64,000 bases of DNA from Jeongeupia wiesaeckerbachi (lineage in GTDB: Bacteria > Pseudomonadota > Gammaproteobacteria > Burkholderiales > Chitinibacteraceae): positions 3,732,558 to 3,796,557 of the forward strand of contig NZ_CP136946.1 of NCBI RefSeq assembly GCF_050916355.1, given 5' to 3'. The notes under the pieces were generated by a model. That model saw only the letters and a list, made by a program, of their open reading frames with translations. It was not told the DNA's origin and searched no databases. Position numbers and translations under genes: made by a program. Shown piece by piece: positions 1-14,630 of this stretch. Within the stretch, counting starts at the first letter, position 1. Each line of letters starts with the position of its first letter.

Positions 1-276
1 GCCTTCGCCGGCCTGTCGGCCAACACACCGTTCTACAACGTGATGCTCGGTCTGGCGATGTGGTTCGGCCGCTTCGCGATCATCGTGCCGGTGCTGGCGA
101 TGGCCGGTTCGCTCGCCAGCAAAAAACGCCTCGCGGTGACCGCCGGCACGCTGCCGACGCACGGCCCGCTGTTCGTGGTGCTGCTGATTGGCGCGGTGCT
201 GCTGGTTGGCGCACTCAATTACATCCCGGGGCTGGCGCTAGGCCCCATCGTCGAACACCTGCAAATGCACGCTTGA
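1..276 (+). CDS. kdpA: KdpA, K+-transporting ATPase potassium-binding subunit (3' end only)
   Basis: The gene enters from the left edge and only its last 91 codons are present. KdpA is the channel-like membrane subunit that binds and passes K+ in the high-affinity KdpFABC pump. The visible part has the family's C-terminal pattern: an AFAGLSANTPFYN stretch, two hydrophobic segments (about residues 14-38 and 58-77 of the fragment) and a basic linker SKKR between them. It precedes kdpB and kdpC on the same strand, which supports the call. The gap to kdpB is 170 bases, much longer than usual for this operon. Confidence 0.95.
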   Translation, partial: AFAGLSANTPFYNVMLGLAMWFGRFAIIVPVLAMAGSLASKKRLAVTAGTLPTHGPLFVVLLIGAVLLVGALNYIPGLALGPIVEHLQMHA

Positions 277-446
277 GTCCACGAATAAAACCCTGCTGCC
301 TGCGTTGTGCTCGCTTGCCGTACTTGTTCGTACTGTCTGCGCTTCGGACCCTAAAGGGCCCCTTGGCAGCACCGCTTCGCTGGGTTTTCTTCGCGGCCTT
401 ATGCATCAGGGCCTCAAAAGGCCGACACCCTTAGGGGAATAGAGAA
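277..446. repeat. Long kdpA-kdpB spacer, possible dispersed intergenic repeat
   Basis: This 170-base spacer has no coding sequence. It contains short inverted units (GTAC-N6-GTAC near 319; an AAGGGCCC stretch near 353) and a segment around 366-400 (GCACCGCTTCGCTGGGTTTTC region) of a kind I associate with dispersed intergenic repeats in related betaproteobacteria. That association is from memory and no second copy lies in this window. A purine-rich site (AGGGGAAT, 431-438) just before 447 serves kdpB. Confidence 0.4.
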
Positions 447-2603
<2,157 letters not shown>

Positions 2604-2615
2604 ACGGAGAACACC

Positions 2616-3197
2616 ATGAATATCTCTTCCCAACTCCGCCCCGCGATCACGATCTTCGCCCTGCTGACCGCACTGACCGGCTTGCTCTACCCGGCCTTTG
2701 TGACCGGCATCGCCCAGGGGCTGTTCCCGAGCAAGGCCAATGGCAGCGTGATCGTCGCCGACGGCAAGGTCGTCGGCTCCGAACTGATCGGCCAGAACTT
2801 CACCGAGCCGCGCTATTTCTGGGGCCGCCCGTCTGCCACCGGGTCGATGCCTTACAACGGTGGCGCATCGGGCGGCAGCAACCTCGGCCCGACCAACCAG
2901 GCGCTGTTTGAGACGGTCAAGGCCCGCGTCGCCGCGCTGAAGGCCGCCGATCCGGGCAATACCGCGCCGATACCGGTCGACCTCGTCACCGCCTCGGCCA
3001 GCGGCCTCGATCCGGAGATCAGCCCGGAAGCCGCGGCTTACCAGATCGGCCGCGTCGCCAAGGCACGCAATCTGTCGGTGCCGGATGTCGAAGCGCTGGT
3101 CGCGGCGAGCACCACCGGCAAGCAATGGGGCCTGTTCGGCGAAGCACGCGTCAACGTGCTGAAACTCAACCTCGCACTCGACGCGCTCGGCCAATAA
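2616..3197 (+). CDS. kdpC: KdpC, K+-transporting ATPase accessory subunit
   Basis: KdpC is the small single-span subunit that stabilises the KdpFABC complex and helps nucleotide binding. The 193-residue protein starts with one hydrophobic segment (about residues 10-33) and keeps family motifs such as YFWGRPSAT, GGASGGSNLGPTN and DLVTASASGLDPEISPEAA. The start at 2616 has the ribosome site CGGAGA upstream. No kdpD or kdpE sensor-regulator genes follow; a terminator lies directly downstream, so any such genes are upstream of the window or elsewhere. Confidence 0.97.
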   Translation: MNISSQLRPAITIFALLTALTGLLYPAFVTGIAQGLFPSKANGSVIVADGKVVGSELIGQNFTEPRYFWGRPSATGSMPYNGGASGGSNLGPTNQALFETVKARVAALKAADPGNTAPIPVDLVTASASGLDPEISPEAAAYQIGRVAKARNLSVPDVEALVAASTTGKQWGLFGEARVNVLKLNLALDALGQ

Positions 3198-3220
3198 GCA
3201 CCTTCCTCCGTGCGCTTGAT

Positions 3221-3247
3221 ACGCCCGCCTTGTGCGGGCGTTTTTTT
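3221..3247 (+). terminator. Rho-independent terminator of the kdp operon
   Basis: An inverted repeat CGCCCGC-N5-GCGGGCG is followed by a run of seven T residues. It starts about 25 bases after the kdpC stop and closes the kdp operon before putA. Confidence 0.92.
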
Positions 3248-3475
3248 GCGGACGACGCCCGGCATATGCCATCCGGAACACCGGAATGTGCCAGAAACCC
3301 GCTCACTCGCTACCTCTTCCGACCGTTTATCCGATCAGCATCGCCGTGTTTTGGGATATTTCTGACCCACATCCATCATTCTTCGCATCAAATCCGATCA
3401 GTTTCTTACACACAACCTCAAAAAAACCCACGCCGCACGTGCGGAAACATGTAGTGATGTAGCAAAACCAACGGC

Positions 3476-3588
3476 TTCAGCGGTGCAACCCGAATTCGTA
3501 ATACCGGCACAACCATTGTCAAACATGGCTTTGCGACAAAATCAAGCGGTGTAACCCTTGGGGATTTTCCGTAGTTGTACCGCTTGAA
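3476..3588. promoter_or_regulatory. putA control region with repeated operator-like motif
   Basis: Three close copies of a motif near TCAAGCGGTRYAAC lie upstream of putA: forward at 3476-3491 (TTCAGCGGTGCAACCC), forward at 3542-3556 (TCAAGCGGTGTAACC), and inverted at 3574-3587 (GTTGTACCGCTTGA). A weaker copy, CCGGCACAACC, is at 3504-3514. The last two strong copies form an inverted repeat. The motif contains TGCAAC or variants, the complement of the GTTGCA core known for the E. coli PutA ribbon-helix-helix domain. The putA gene here also encodes that domain, so autorepression is the natural reading. The rest of 3248-3633 shows nothing else identifiable. Confidence 0.65.
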
Positions 3589-3633
3589 CTAGATCGTAGT
3601 ATGAGCCTCACATTCGACTTGTAAGCAACGGAC

Positions 3634-6600
3634 ATGGCCAATACCACGCTGGGGATCAAGGTTGACGACGCACTGCGGGCACGTATCCGCGATGCGGCGC
3701 AAACGCTGGAACGCACGCCGCACTGGCTGATCAAGCAGGCGATCTATGCCTATCTCGAACGCGTCGAGCAGGGTACGCGGCCGGCCGAATTCGGCAGCGG
3801 TAGCGCCGCCGAGATCATCGAGGCGCAACCCGCCGTTGACGCCGCACCGGTGCCCTTCCTCGAGTTCGCCCAGAGCATTGCGCCGCAATCGGTACTGCGT
3901 GCGAGCATCACCGCCGCGTGGCGCCGGCCCGAGGTCGAATGCGTGCCGCTGCTGATCGAACAGGCCCGGCTGCCGAATGCCCGGATGGGCGAACAGGTGC
4001 AGGCGCTGGCGCACAAGCTGGTCGCCAAGCTGCGGAGCAAGCGCAAGAGCGGCGGCGTCGAAGGGCTGATCCACGAGTTTTCGCTGTCGAGCCAGGAAGG
4101 CGTGGCGCTGATGTGCCTGGCCGAAGCGCTGCTGCGGATTCCGGACAAGGCGACGCGTGACGCGCTGATCCGCGACAAGATCAGCAAGGGCGACTGGCAC
4201 GCGCATCTGGGCAATTCGCCGTCGCTGTTCGTCAACGCCGCGACCTGGGGGCTGATGCTCACCGGCAAGCTCACCGCGACCAATAGCGAAGCCGGTCTTT
4301 CCAAGGCCCTGACCCGGCTGATCGGCCAGGGCGGCGAGCCGCTGATCCGCAAGGGCGTCGACATGGCGATGCGGCTGATGGGCGAGCAGTTCGTCACCGG
4401 CGAAACGATTTCCGAAGCGCTGGCCAACAGCCGCAAGTTCGAGGCCAAGGGTTTCCGCTATTCCTACGACATGCTCGGCGAAGCCGCGACGACCGAGGAA
4501 GACGCGCAGCGTTACTACGCCTCGTACGAGCAATCGATCCACGCCATCGGCAAGGCCGCGCATGGCCGCGGCATTTACGAAGGCCCGGGCATCTCGATCA
4601 AGCTCTCCGCCTTGCACCCGCGCTATAGCCGCGCGCAGCAGGACCGCGTGATGAGCGAACTGCTGCCGCGCGTCAAAGCGCTGGCGCTGCTGGCGCGCCG
4701 CTACGACATCGGCCTGAATATCGACGCAGAAGAAGCCGATCGGCTCGAACTGTCGCTCGACCTGCTGGAAGCACTGTGCTTCGACGCCGATCTCGCCGGC
4801 TGGAACGGCATCGGCTTTGTGGTGCAGGCCTACCAGAAGCGCTGCCCCTTCGTGATCGACTTCATCATCGATCTGGCCCGCCGCAGCCGGCACCGCATCA
4901 TGGTGCGGCTGGTCAAGGGCGCGTACTGGGACAGCGAAATCAAGCGCGCCCAGCTCGACGGCCTCGAGGGCTATCCGGTCTACACCCGCAAGATCTACAC
5001 CGACGTGTCGTATCTGGCCTGCGCGAAAAAACTGCTGGCGGTGCCCGACGCGATCTATCCGCAGTTCGCCACCCACAATGCCCAGACGCTGGCGACGATC
5101 TACCACCTCGCCGGTGCCAACTACTACCCGGGCCAGTACGAATTCCAGTGCCTGCACGGCATGGGCGAGCCGCTGTACGAGGAAGTCACCGGCTCGGCGG
5201 CCGAAGGCAAACTCAACCGGCCGTGCCGCGTCTATGCGCCGGTCGGCACCCACGAAACGCTGCTCGCCTATCTGGTGCGCCGGCTGCTCGAGAACGGCGC
5301 CAATACCTCCTTCGTCAACCAGATCGCCGACGAGAAAATCGCGATCGACAGCCTGATCACCGATCCGGTCAGCGCCGCCAGCGCGATCAACCCGGTCGGC
5401 GCCCCGCACGACAAGATTCCGTTGCCGCGCGCGCTGTTCGGCGTCGAACGCGCCAACTCGGCCGGACTGGATCTGGCCAACGAACAGCGGCTGGCGTCGC
5501 TGTCGGCGGCGCTGCTCGCCGGGGGCCAATGGCGCGCGGCGCCACTGTTGGGAGAAGACGGGACAGCAGCACCGCTGCTCGGCGACGACAGCGTCAGCGC
5601 CGGCGAGGCCCAGCCGGTCTGCAATCCGGCCGACCACCGCGACGTCGTCGGCTACGTCACCGAAGCCGGGCTGGCCGATGTCGAAACCGCCTTGCAGCAT
5701 GCCGTCGCCGCCGCACCGATCTGGGCCGCGACGCCGGTGTCCGAACGCGCCGCCTGCCTGCGCCGCGCCGCCGACCTGCTCGAAGCGCAAATGCCGTCGC
5801 TGTTGGGGCTGATCGTCCGCGAGGCCGGCAAGACGCTGGCCAACGCCGTCGCCGAAGTGCGCGAAGCGGTCGATTTCCTCCGTTACTACGCCGCGCAGAT
5901 CGAGCGCGAATTCGACAACGACAGCCACCGCCCGCTCGGGCCGGTACTGGCGATCAGCCCGTGGAACTTCCCGCTGGCCATTTTCATGGGCCAGGTCGCC
6001 GCGGCGCTGGCCGCCGGCAACCCGGTGATCGCCAAGCCGGCCGAGCAGACGCCGCTGATCGCCTCCGAGGCCGTCAAGCTGCTGCGCGAAGCCGGCGTGC
6101 CGGCCGGCGCGGTGCAACTGCTGCCGGGCCGTGGTGAAACCGTCGGCGCGGCGCTGGTTGCCGACACGCGCATCCGCGGCGTGCTGTTCACCGGCTCGAC
6201 CGAGGTCGCGCGGCTGATCTCGCGCACGCTGGCCGACCGGCTCGATCCGCAAGGCCGGACGATTCCGCTGATCGCCGAAACCGGCGGCCAGAACGCATTG
6301 ATCGTCGATTCGTCGGCGCTGCCCGAACAGGTGGTGTTCGACGTGCTGAACTCGGCGTTCGATTCGGCCGGCCAGCGTTGCTCGGCACTGCGCGTGCTCT
6401 GCCTGCAGGCCGATGTCGCCGACAAGGTGCTGACGATGCTCAAGGGTGCGATGCACGAGCTGGCCATCGGCAATCCGGACCGGCTTGCCACCGATGTCGG
6501 CCCGGTCATCGATCTGGAAGCGCAGCAGAACATCGAGCGCCATATCGCCAAATTGCGCGGCGCCGGTTTCGAGGTGAGCCAGCTGCCGCTGCCGGCCGAT

Positions 6601-7563
6601 GCCCGCCACGGCACCTTCGTGCCGCCGACGCTGATCGAGATCGACGCGCTGGCCTCGCTCGAACGCGAGGTCTTCGGCCCGGTGCTGCATGTGCTGCGCT
6701 ACAGCCGCGATGCGTTCGATGCGCTGATCGACGACATCAATGCCACCGGCTACGGGCTGACCTTCGGCGTGCATACGCGCATCGACGAAACCATCGACCA
6801 CGTCACCGGCCGCATCCACGCCGGCAACCTGTACGTGAACCGCAACGTCGTCGGCGCCGTCGTCGGCGTCCAGCCTTTCGGTGGCGAAGGCCTGTCGGGT
6901 ACCGGCCCCAAGGCCGGCGGCCCGCTGTACCTGTCGCGGCTGCTGTCGCGCCGGACGCGGCCGGTAGCCGCGCTGCCTGCTGCACCAAAACCGGCGCTGG
7001 ACGCACTTGCGACTTACCGCGATGTACTGATCGCCCAAGGTGCGGACAATGCGGTTGCGCGTTGCAACCGTTACCTGACGACCTCGCCACTCGGCGCCGA
7101 CATCACGCTGCCCGGCCCGACCGGCGAACTGAATCGCTACCGGCTGACGCCGCGCGGCCCGCTGCTGTGCCTGGCCTCGACGCCAACCGGCGCGCAAGCG
7201 CAGCTGGCGGCGGCGCTGGCCAGCGGCAACGTCGCGTGCTTTGTCGACAGCCCCGCGGCCAACAGCCTGATCGAAACGCTGCCGGCAGCGCTGAGTGCGC
7301 AGGTGCGCCGTGTGGCCGGCAACGACATCGACACGCTGAGCCCGGCCGGCGCCGTGCTGTTCGAAGGCGACAGCGATGCGCTGCTCGAACTCGGCCGCCG
7401 GATCGCCCGCCGCGACGGGCCGATCGTGCAGGTGTTCGGACTGGCCAGCGCCGATCTGGACGCCGGTGACGACTACGACCTGCTCCGGCTGTTCGCCGAG
7501 CAGTCGATCAGCGTCAACACGGCCGCCGCCGGAGGAAACGCCAGCCTGATGACGATTGCCTAG
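3634..7563 (+). CDS. putA: PutA, trifunctional proline dehydrogenase / P5C dehydrogenase / repressor
   Basis: PutA oxidises proline to glutamate in two steps, with FAD in the proline dehydrogenase domain and NAD in the aldehyde dehydrogenase domain. At 1309 residues it has the length of trifunctional PutA. Residues 1-50 form a ribbon-helix-helix DNA-binding domain (NTTLGIKVDDALRARIRDAA). The proline dehydrogenase barrel spans about 250-570 (EGPGISIKLSALHPRY; RLVKGAYWD). The P5C dehydrogenase spans about 650-1110, with catalytic Cys916 in GQRCSALR and the SPWNFPLAIF motif. The C-terminal region of about 200 residues is the family's extra domain. The gene stands alone and probably represses itself through the upstream motifs. 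No transporter gene putP is adjacent. Confidence 0.97.
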   Translation: MANTTLGIKVDDALRARIRDAAQTLERTPHWLIKQAIYAYLERVEQGTRPAEFGSGSAAEIIEAQPAVDAAPVPFLEFAQSIAPQSVLRASITAAWRRPEVECVPLLIEQARLPNARMGEQVQALAHKLVAKLRSKRKSGGVEGLIHEFSLSSQEGVALMCLAEALLRIPDKATRDALIRDKISKGDWHAHLGNSPSLFVNAATWGLMLTGKLTATNSEAGLSKALTRLIGQGGEPLIRKGVDMAMRLMGEQFVTGETISEALANSRKFEAKGFRYSYDMLGEAATTEEDAQRYYASYEQSIHAIGKAAHGRGIYEGPGISIKLSALHPRYSRAQQDRVMSELLPRVKALALLARRYDIGLNIDAEEADRLELSLDLLEALCFDADLAGWNGIGFVVQAYQKRCPFVIDFIIDLARRSRHRIMVRLVKGAYWDSEIKRAQLDGLEGYPVYTRKIYTDVSYLACAKKLLAVPDAIYPQFATHNAQTLATIYHLAGANYYPGQYEFQCLHGMGEPLYEEVTGSAAEGKLNRPCRVYAPVGTHETLLAYLVRRLLENGANTSFVNQIADEKIAIDSLITDPVSAASAINPVGAPHDKIPLPRALFGVERANSAGLDLANEQRLASLSAALLAGGQWRAAPLLGEDGTAAPLLGDDSVSAGEAQPVCNPADHRDVVGYVTEAGLADVETALQHAVAAAPIWAATPVSERAACLRRAADLLEAQMPSLLGLIVREAGKTLANAVAEVREAVDFLRYYAAQIEREFDNDSHRPLGPVLAISPWNFPLAIFMGQVAAALAAGNPVIAKPAEQTPLIASEAVKLLREAGVPAGAVQLLPGRGETVGAALVADTRIRGVLFTGSTEVARLISRTLADRLDPQGRTIPLIAETGGQNALIVDSSALPEQVVFDVLNSAFDSAGQRCSALRVLCLQADVADKVLTMLKGAMHELAIGNPDRLATDVGPVIDLEAQQNIERHIAKLRGAGFEVSQLPLPADARHGTFVPPTLIEIDALASLEREVFGPVLHVLRYSRDAFDALIDDINATGYGLTFGVHTRIDETIDHVTGRIHAGNLYVNRNVVGAVVGVQPFGGEGLSGTGPKAGGPLYLSRLLSRRTRPVAALPAAPKPALDALATYRDVLIAQGADNAVARCNRYLTTSPLGADITLPGPTGELNRYRLTPRGPLLCLASTPTGAQAQLAAALASGNVACFVDSPAANSLIETLPAALSAQVRRVAGNDIDTLSPAGAVLFEGDSDALLELGRRIARRDGPIVQVFGLASADLDAGDDYDLLRLFAEQSISVNTAAAGGNASLMTIA

Positions 7564-7776
7564 CCCCCAACGCCGATCGCTCGGCACAACCCGCCAGATG
7601 GACGCCGAACCGGCATGAACGCTGGAAAGCACCTACATCGGAAGCATGGTTGCTGGGTTACGTTGGGTTGAAAGGCAAGCGCATCCGACACTTTGAAGAA
7701 TCATTACGGCAGCCCGCAAAAGCTGGCGGCATCACCCCTGTAGTAACGGACTACAGTCCATCAAGGAGAAGGCACT

Positions 7777-8883
7777 ATGAAGTCGAACATGAAGCAACTG
7801 ATTGCCATGACCGGTCTGGGCCTGGGCGCCCTGTTCACCGCACAGGCCCATGCCGATTACTCGGTGGCGATTGCCGGCCCGATGACCGGCGCATACGCGT
7901 CGGCCGGCGAGCAGATCAAGCGCGGCGCAGAATTGGCCGTGGCCGACATCAACGCCAAGGGCGGCGTGCTCGGCCAGAAGCTGAAGCTTGAAATCGGCGA
8001 CGATGCTTGCGATCCGAAGCAGGCCGTTTCGGTGGCCAACGCCATGGTCAACAAGAAGATCGTCTTCATGCACGGCCACTGGTGTTCGAGCTCGACGATC
8101 CCGGCGTCGGACATCTACAACGAAGCGCAGATCCCGATGGTCACCGTGTCGACCAACCCGCAGGTGACCGAACGCGGCCTGAAGAACATCTTCCGCATCA
8201 TGGGTCGTGACGACCAGCAAGGCGGCATCGCCGGCGCTTACATTGCCTCGCATTTCGCCGGCAAGAAGGTCGCCGTCATCGACGACAAGAGCGCCTACGG
8301 CAAGGGTCTGGCCGACGAAATGGCCAAGGGTCTGCAAGCCAAGGGCATGAAGCCGGCGCTGCGCGAATCGATCACCGCCGGTGAAAAGGATTACTCGGGC
8401 CTCGTGTCGAAGCTCAAAGCCGCTGGCGTGCAAGTGCTGGCCTTCGGCGGTTATCACACCGAAGTCGCGCTGATCCTGCGCCAGGCCAAGCAGGCCGGCA
8501 TGAAGCTGACCGTGATGGGCGGCGACACCATGAGCAACAACGAACTGGTGACCGCCGCCGGCGGCAACGCCGACAGCGTGATGTTCACGTTCGCACCGGA
8601 CGCGCGCAGCAACCCGGCCGCCGCCGAAGTCGTCAAGGAATTCCGCAAGGCCAAGGTCGAGCCGGATGGCTACGTGCTCTACGCCTACGCCGCAATGCAG
8701 CTGTTCCAGCAAGCCGCCACCCAGGCCAAGAGCGTCAAGTACGGCGACCTGCAAAAGGCATTGGCCAGCGGCACGTTCAACACCGTGGTCGGCAAGCTGT
8801 CGTTCGATGCCAAGGGCAATCTGAAGGCGCCGGGCTTCGTCGTCTACCAGTGGAAGGGCAACAAGTACGAGATGGTGAAGTAA
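7777..8883 (+). CDS. livK: Branched-chain amino-acid ABC transporter, periplasmic binding protein
   Basis: This periplasmic protein captures leucine, isoleucine or valine (or a related amino acid) for the transporter encoded downstream. The 368-residue product has a signal peptide (residues 1 to about 26, cleavage after AQAHA), then the Leu/Ile/Val-binding fold with typical stretches such as AGPMTGAYASAGEQIKRGAE and DDACDPKQAV. Ribosome site AAGGAG (7763-7768) precedes the ATG. It leads the liv cluster. A strong hairpin lies after its stop and may let it be made in excess over the membrane parts. Exact substrate is inferred from family only. Confidence 0.95.
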   Translation: MKSNMKQLIAMTGLGLGALFTAQAHADYSVAIAGPMTGAYASAGEQIKRGAELAVADINAKGGVLGQKLKLEIGDDACDPKQAVSVANAMVNKKIVFMHGHWCSSSTIPASDIYNEAQIPMVTVSTNPQVTERGLKNIFRIMGRDDQQGGIAGAYIASHFAGKKVAVIDDKSAYGKGLADEMAKGLQAKGMKPALRESITAGEKDYSGLVSKLKAAGVQVLAFGGYHTEVALILRQAKQAGMKLTVMGGDTMSNNELVTAAGGNADSVMFTFAPDARSNPAAAEVVKEFRKAKVEPDGYVLYAYAAMQLFQQAATQAKSVKYGDLQKALASGTFNTVVGKLSFDAKGNLKAPGFVVYQWKGNKYEMVK

Positions 8884-8893
8884 GCCTGACCGT

Positions 8894-8915
8894 CCGCGCC
8901 GGGATACCGGCGCGG
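8894..8915 (+). promoter_or_regulatory. Stable intercistronic hairpin between livK and livH
   Basis: A perfect inverted repeat CCGCGCCGG-GATA-CCGGCGCGG lies 11 bases after the livK stop and has no T run. Such structures usually protect the upstream mRNA end or weaken transcription into the next genes, so the binding protein can exceed the permease. The rest of the 193-base gap to livH shows nothing else recognisable. Confidence 0.65.
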
Positions 8916-9076
8916 CACCCGGGCCGGTCGGCCGCGCCCCAAGGCCGCCGGCCCGCACGCACCACAGGTGCCCCAGGAAAACGGGCATCAGCCCGAATCC
9001 TTCGAAGAAGGGCATTGTTCACTGCCACACAGGCCGGAACGCAGTCCTCGCACCTCATCATCTGGAGCAAGTATCC

Positions 9077-11276
<2,200 letters not shown>

Positions 11277-11280
<4 letters not shown>

Positions 11281-12091
11281 GTGAAATGCTGCTTGAGGTA
11301 GACCGCCTCACCATGCGCTTCGGCGGCCTGACCGCGATCGACGATCTGTCGCTGACGGTGCCGAAGAGCAAGATCACGTCGATCATCGGCCCGAACGGCG
11401 CCGGCAAGACGACGTTCTTCAACTGCCTGACCGGCTTCTACAAGCCGACCGAGGGCAGCGTGCGCATGCACCACCCGGTGCACGGGCCCCTGCTGCTGAA
11501 CGAAATGCCGTCCTACCACGTCGCCCGCAAGGCCGGCGTCGTGCGCACCTTCCAGAATATCCGGCTGTTTCCGAACATGTCGGTGCTCGAGAACCTGATC
11601 GTCGCGCAGCACAATGCGCTGCAAACCGCGTCGCGCTTCTCGATCGCCGGCCTGTTCGGCCGCGCCGGTTTCAAACAGGCGCGCGAGGCCGCGCTGGCCA
11701 AGGCCGAGATGTGGCTGACCCGGCTCAAGCTGATCGAGCTGGCCGATACCGCCGCCGGCAATCTGTCGTACGGCACGCAAAGGCGGATCGAGATTGCCCG
11801 GGCGCTGTGCGTCGATCCGTTGCTGCTGTGCCTTGACGAGCCCGCCGCCGGCCTCAATCCGCGCGAATCGGCCGAGCTGAACGAGCTGCTGCTCTACCTG
11901 ACGCGCGAGCACGGCAAGGGCGTGCTGCTGATCGAGCACGATATGAATGTGGTGATGCGCGTCTCCGACCACATCTGCGTGCTCAACTTCGGCAACAAGA
12001 TCGCCGAAGGCACGCCGCAGCAGATCCAGAACGACCCGAACGTGATCAAGGCGTATCTGGGCGAAGAAGACGCCGACGACAAGGAGGCCGC

Positions 12092-12095
<4 letters not shown>
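11277..12095 (+). CDS. livG: LivG-type ATP-binding subunit
   Basis: LivG is one of two cytoplasmic ATPases that power the transporter. The 272-residue protein has Walker A GPNGAGKTT near residue 40, signature LSYGTQRR, Walker B LLLCLDEPAAGLNP, and the H-loop LLIEHDM. The start at 11277 overlaps the livM stop (ATGA) and follows the ribosome site AAGGAG. A longer reading from 11208 would begin inside livM and is not needed. The gene end overlaps livF by four bases. Confidence 0.96.
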
Positions 12096-12823
<728 letters not shown>

Positions 12824-12840
12824 CCTTCCGCGCTCCCACA

Positions 12841-12864
12841 CGCCCGGCTGGTCCGGGCGTTTTT
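12841..12864 (+). terminator. Rho-independent terminator of the liv operon
   Basis: Inverted repeat CGCCCGG-CTGGT-CCGGGCG followed by five T residues, 17 bases after the livF stop. The further 236 bases up to the end of the convergent tad operon show no gene. Confidence 0.9.
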
Positions 12865-13100
12865 CATTCTTCCGCCCCGGTGCGACGCGATGAGGTTCGC
12901 AGTCACCGCCAGCGTCGATGGCGCAGCCGGTGACTCCGTCGCGCATCTCTATGCGCAAGAAAAACATCAGCAAGCGGCTTCATCGGGCGGCTGCGGCTGA
13001 TCGCGGGCACGTCCCCCGCGGCCAATCCCGGTCGGCAAGGTCCACAGATGCCGGCGCCACGTCCACCGCAGCACCGGCCCACGCTGCCCTGCCGCCACGA

Positions 13101-14630
13101 TCAGAGCGTGTCGACCAGCCGCACCCGGTACTCGCGCTGCCCCCATTCACGCAGGAAGCGGATGACGTCGACGGTCTTGTTGACGAGGCGGAAACGCTCG
13201 GGGCTGCTGGCGCAGTTGCGGTAATCCCGCAGGGTCCCTGCTTCATCCGAGAAATTCCAGCCTCCCGGGTCGAGCAGCAACACCGAGATTTCGATGCCCT
13301 GCTGCTTCATCCGCTCGCACAGCGGCGGAATCACGTTGGGCAGGGTGACCTCCCGACCGTTCACCCAGCTACGGCCGCCACCATAGCCGGTGACATTGGC
13401 GCCATCGCTGAACAGCAGCAGCTTTTTCTCGCGCCGCGGGTCGAAATCCATCGGGTAGGTTTTGGACCACACGCCGCGCCATGCCGGGTGCAGCGCACGG
13501 TAGCCCCACGCCAATCCCTCGTCGCCACCGGTCGTGGCCGTCGGCAGGTATTGGTCCAGCCTTTGCACCAGCTCCTTGCGGTTGCCGGACGCGACCAGCA
13601 TCGGCATATGCGCGCAGTCGTAGGCGGCGCCGACGGCGTTTTTGAGATCGTGCGCGGCGTATTTGTCCCAGCGCGACGGCGGATTGACGTTGCGGCCGGC
13701 ACGCGGAATCTGCAGGCCGATATCGCGGATCGCGTCGAGCCCGGTGCTGTACTCGAGGTAAGTCGTCGCCGCCGCCGCCGGTTCTCCCCACCGGTCGGCG
13801 CCGTGTTCAAGCTGCAGCTCGAAGCCGTCGTCGGGGCTGCCCGGCGGCGCCTCGACCACCTTGCGGATATACGTCGCCTCGTTGCCCGGTGAAAGCGGCT
13901 TGCGCTTCACGCACGCCCCCTGGCGCAGCCCTTCGGCGCCAGCCCGATGCAGCAGATCGTCGCCATGCCACCAGCCGTTTTCGACCGCGACGTCCTTGAG
14001 ATGGGGCGGGATGCGCCGCGACGCCGGCGTCACCAGCCTGTCCTTGGCCGACCAGCCGATATTCACCATGCCGGCGTAGGAAATCAGGTTGATGGTGAAA
14101 TCGCGGCTCTGCTCGCGATCGCGAAAGGCGCTGGCGATATACGCCTGCACGCCTTCGCGCACCGCGGCGACGGCATCGGTCGGCGACATCATCGACGCCG
14201 ACGAATCGAGCACCAGCGACGCCTCGACCGGCCGGAACATCCGCTCTGCGACGACGCTCTGGTCGACGTCCCGCCACACCGGGCCACTGTTCAGCCACGC
14301 CGCGTACGGCCGGCGCGCGCCAAGGCGCACGGTATCGTCGCTCAGCAGCAGACCGGTCTCGACATCGACGTCGTCACCGACGATCGCCTGCATATTCTGT
14401 TCGACATAGGCATCGGCGACCTCGCCGAGCACGTTCTCGGTAGCGCGGGGCCCTTCCTTGGCCAGCACCAGTGCGGCCCCCGTCTGCGCCTGATGCAGGC
14501 GCATCTGTATGCTCTGATAGCGCCCGGCTTCGAACGCGAACGTCCACATCGCCAGTACCGGCAGCAGCGTCATCGCCGCCCAGATCGCCACGCCGCCGTG
14601 CTGCGCGCGCGGCCTCATCCTCGCTCTCAT
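13101..14630 (-). CDS. tadG: TadG-like pilus-locus protein with von Willebrand A domain
   Basis: The 509-residue product has an N-terminal membrane anchor with TadE-like character (HGGVAIWAAMTLLPVLAMWTFAFEAGRY) and a large extracytoplasmic part. A von Willebrand A domain begins near residue 138 with the metal-site motif D142-S-S144-A-S146 and ends with a C-terminal region rich in charged residues. Such proteins close Tad loci and are thought to anchor the pilus system at the surface. It overlaps tadF by four bases (ATGA) and is the last gene of the minus-strand operon. Confidence 0.85.
   Translation of the reverse strand: MRARMRPRAQHGGVAIWAAMTLLPVLAMWTFAFEAGRYQSIQMRLHQAQTGAALVLAKEGPRATENVLGEVADAYVEQNMQAIVGDDVDVETGLLLSDDTVRLGARRPYAAWLNSGPVWRDVDQSVVAERMFRPVEASLVLDSSASMMSPTDAVAAVREGVQAYIASAFRDREQSRDFTINLISYAGMVNIGWSAKDRLVTPASRRIPPHLKDVAVENGWWHGDDLLHRAGAEGLRQGACVKRKPLSPGNEATYIRKVVEAPPGSPDDGFELQLEHGADRWGEPAAAATTYLEYSTGLDAIRDIGLQIPRAGRNVNPPSRWDKYAAHDLKNAVGAAYDCAHMPMLVASGNRKELVQRLDQYLPTATTGGDEGLAWGYRALHPAWRGVWSKTYPMDFDPRREKKLLLFSDGANVTGYGGGRSWVNGREVTLPNVIPPLCERMKQQGIEISVLLLDPGGWNFSDEAGTLRDYRNCASSPERFRLVNKTVDVIRFLREWGQREYRVRLVDTL

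Noticed and set aside
3589..7632. A 1347-residue open frame antisense to putA
   Set aside because: Shadow of putA codon use; no motif, and putA itself has every expected domain.
7650..7991. Open frame across the livK upstream region
   Set aside because: Most of it overlaps the livK signal sequence in another frame; no ribosome site.
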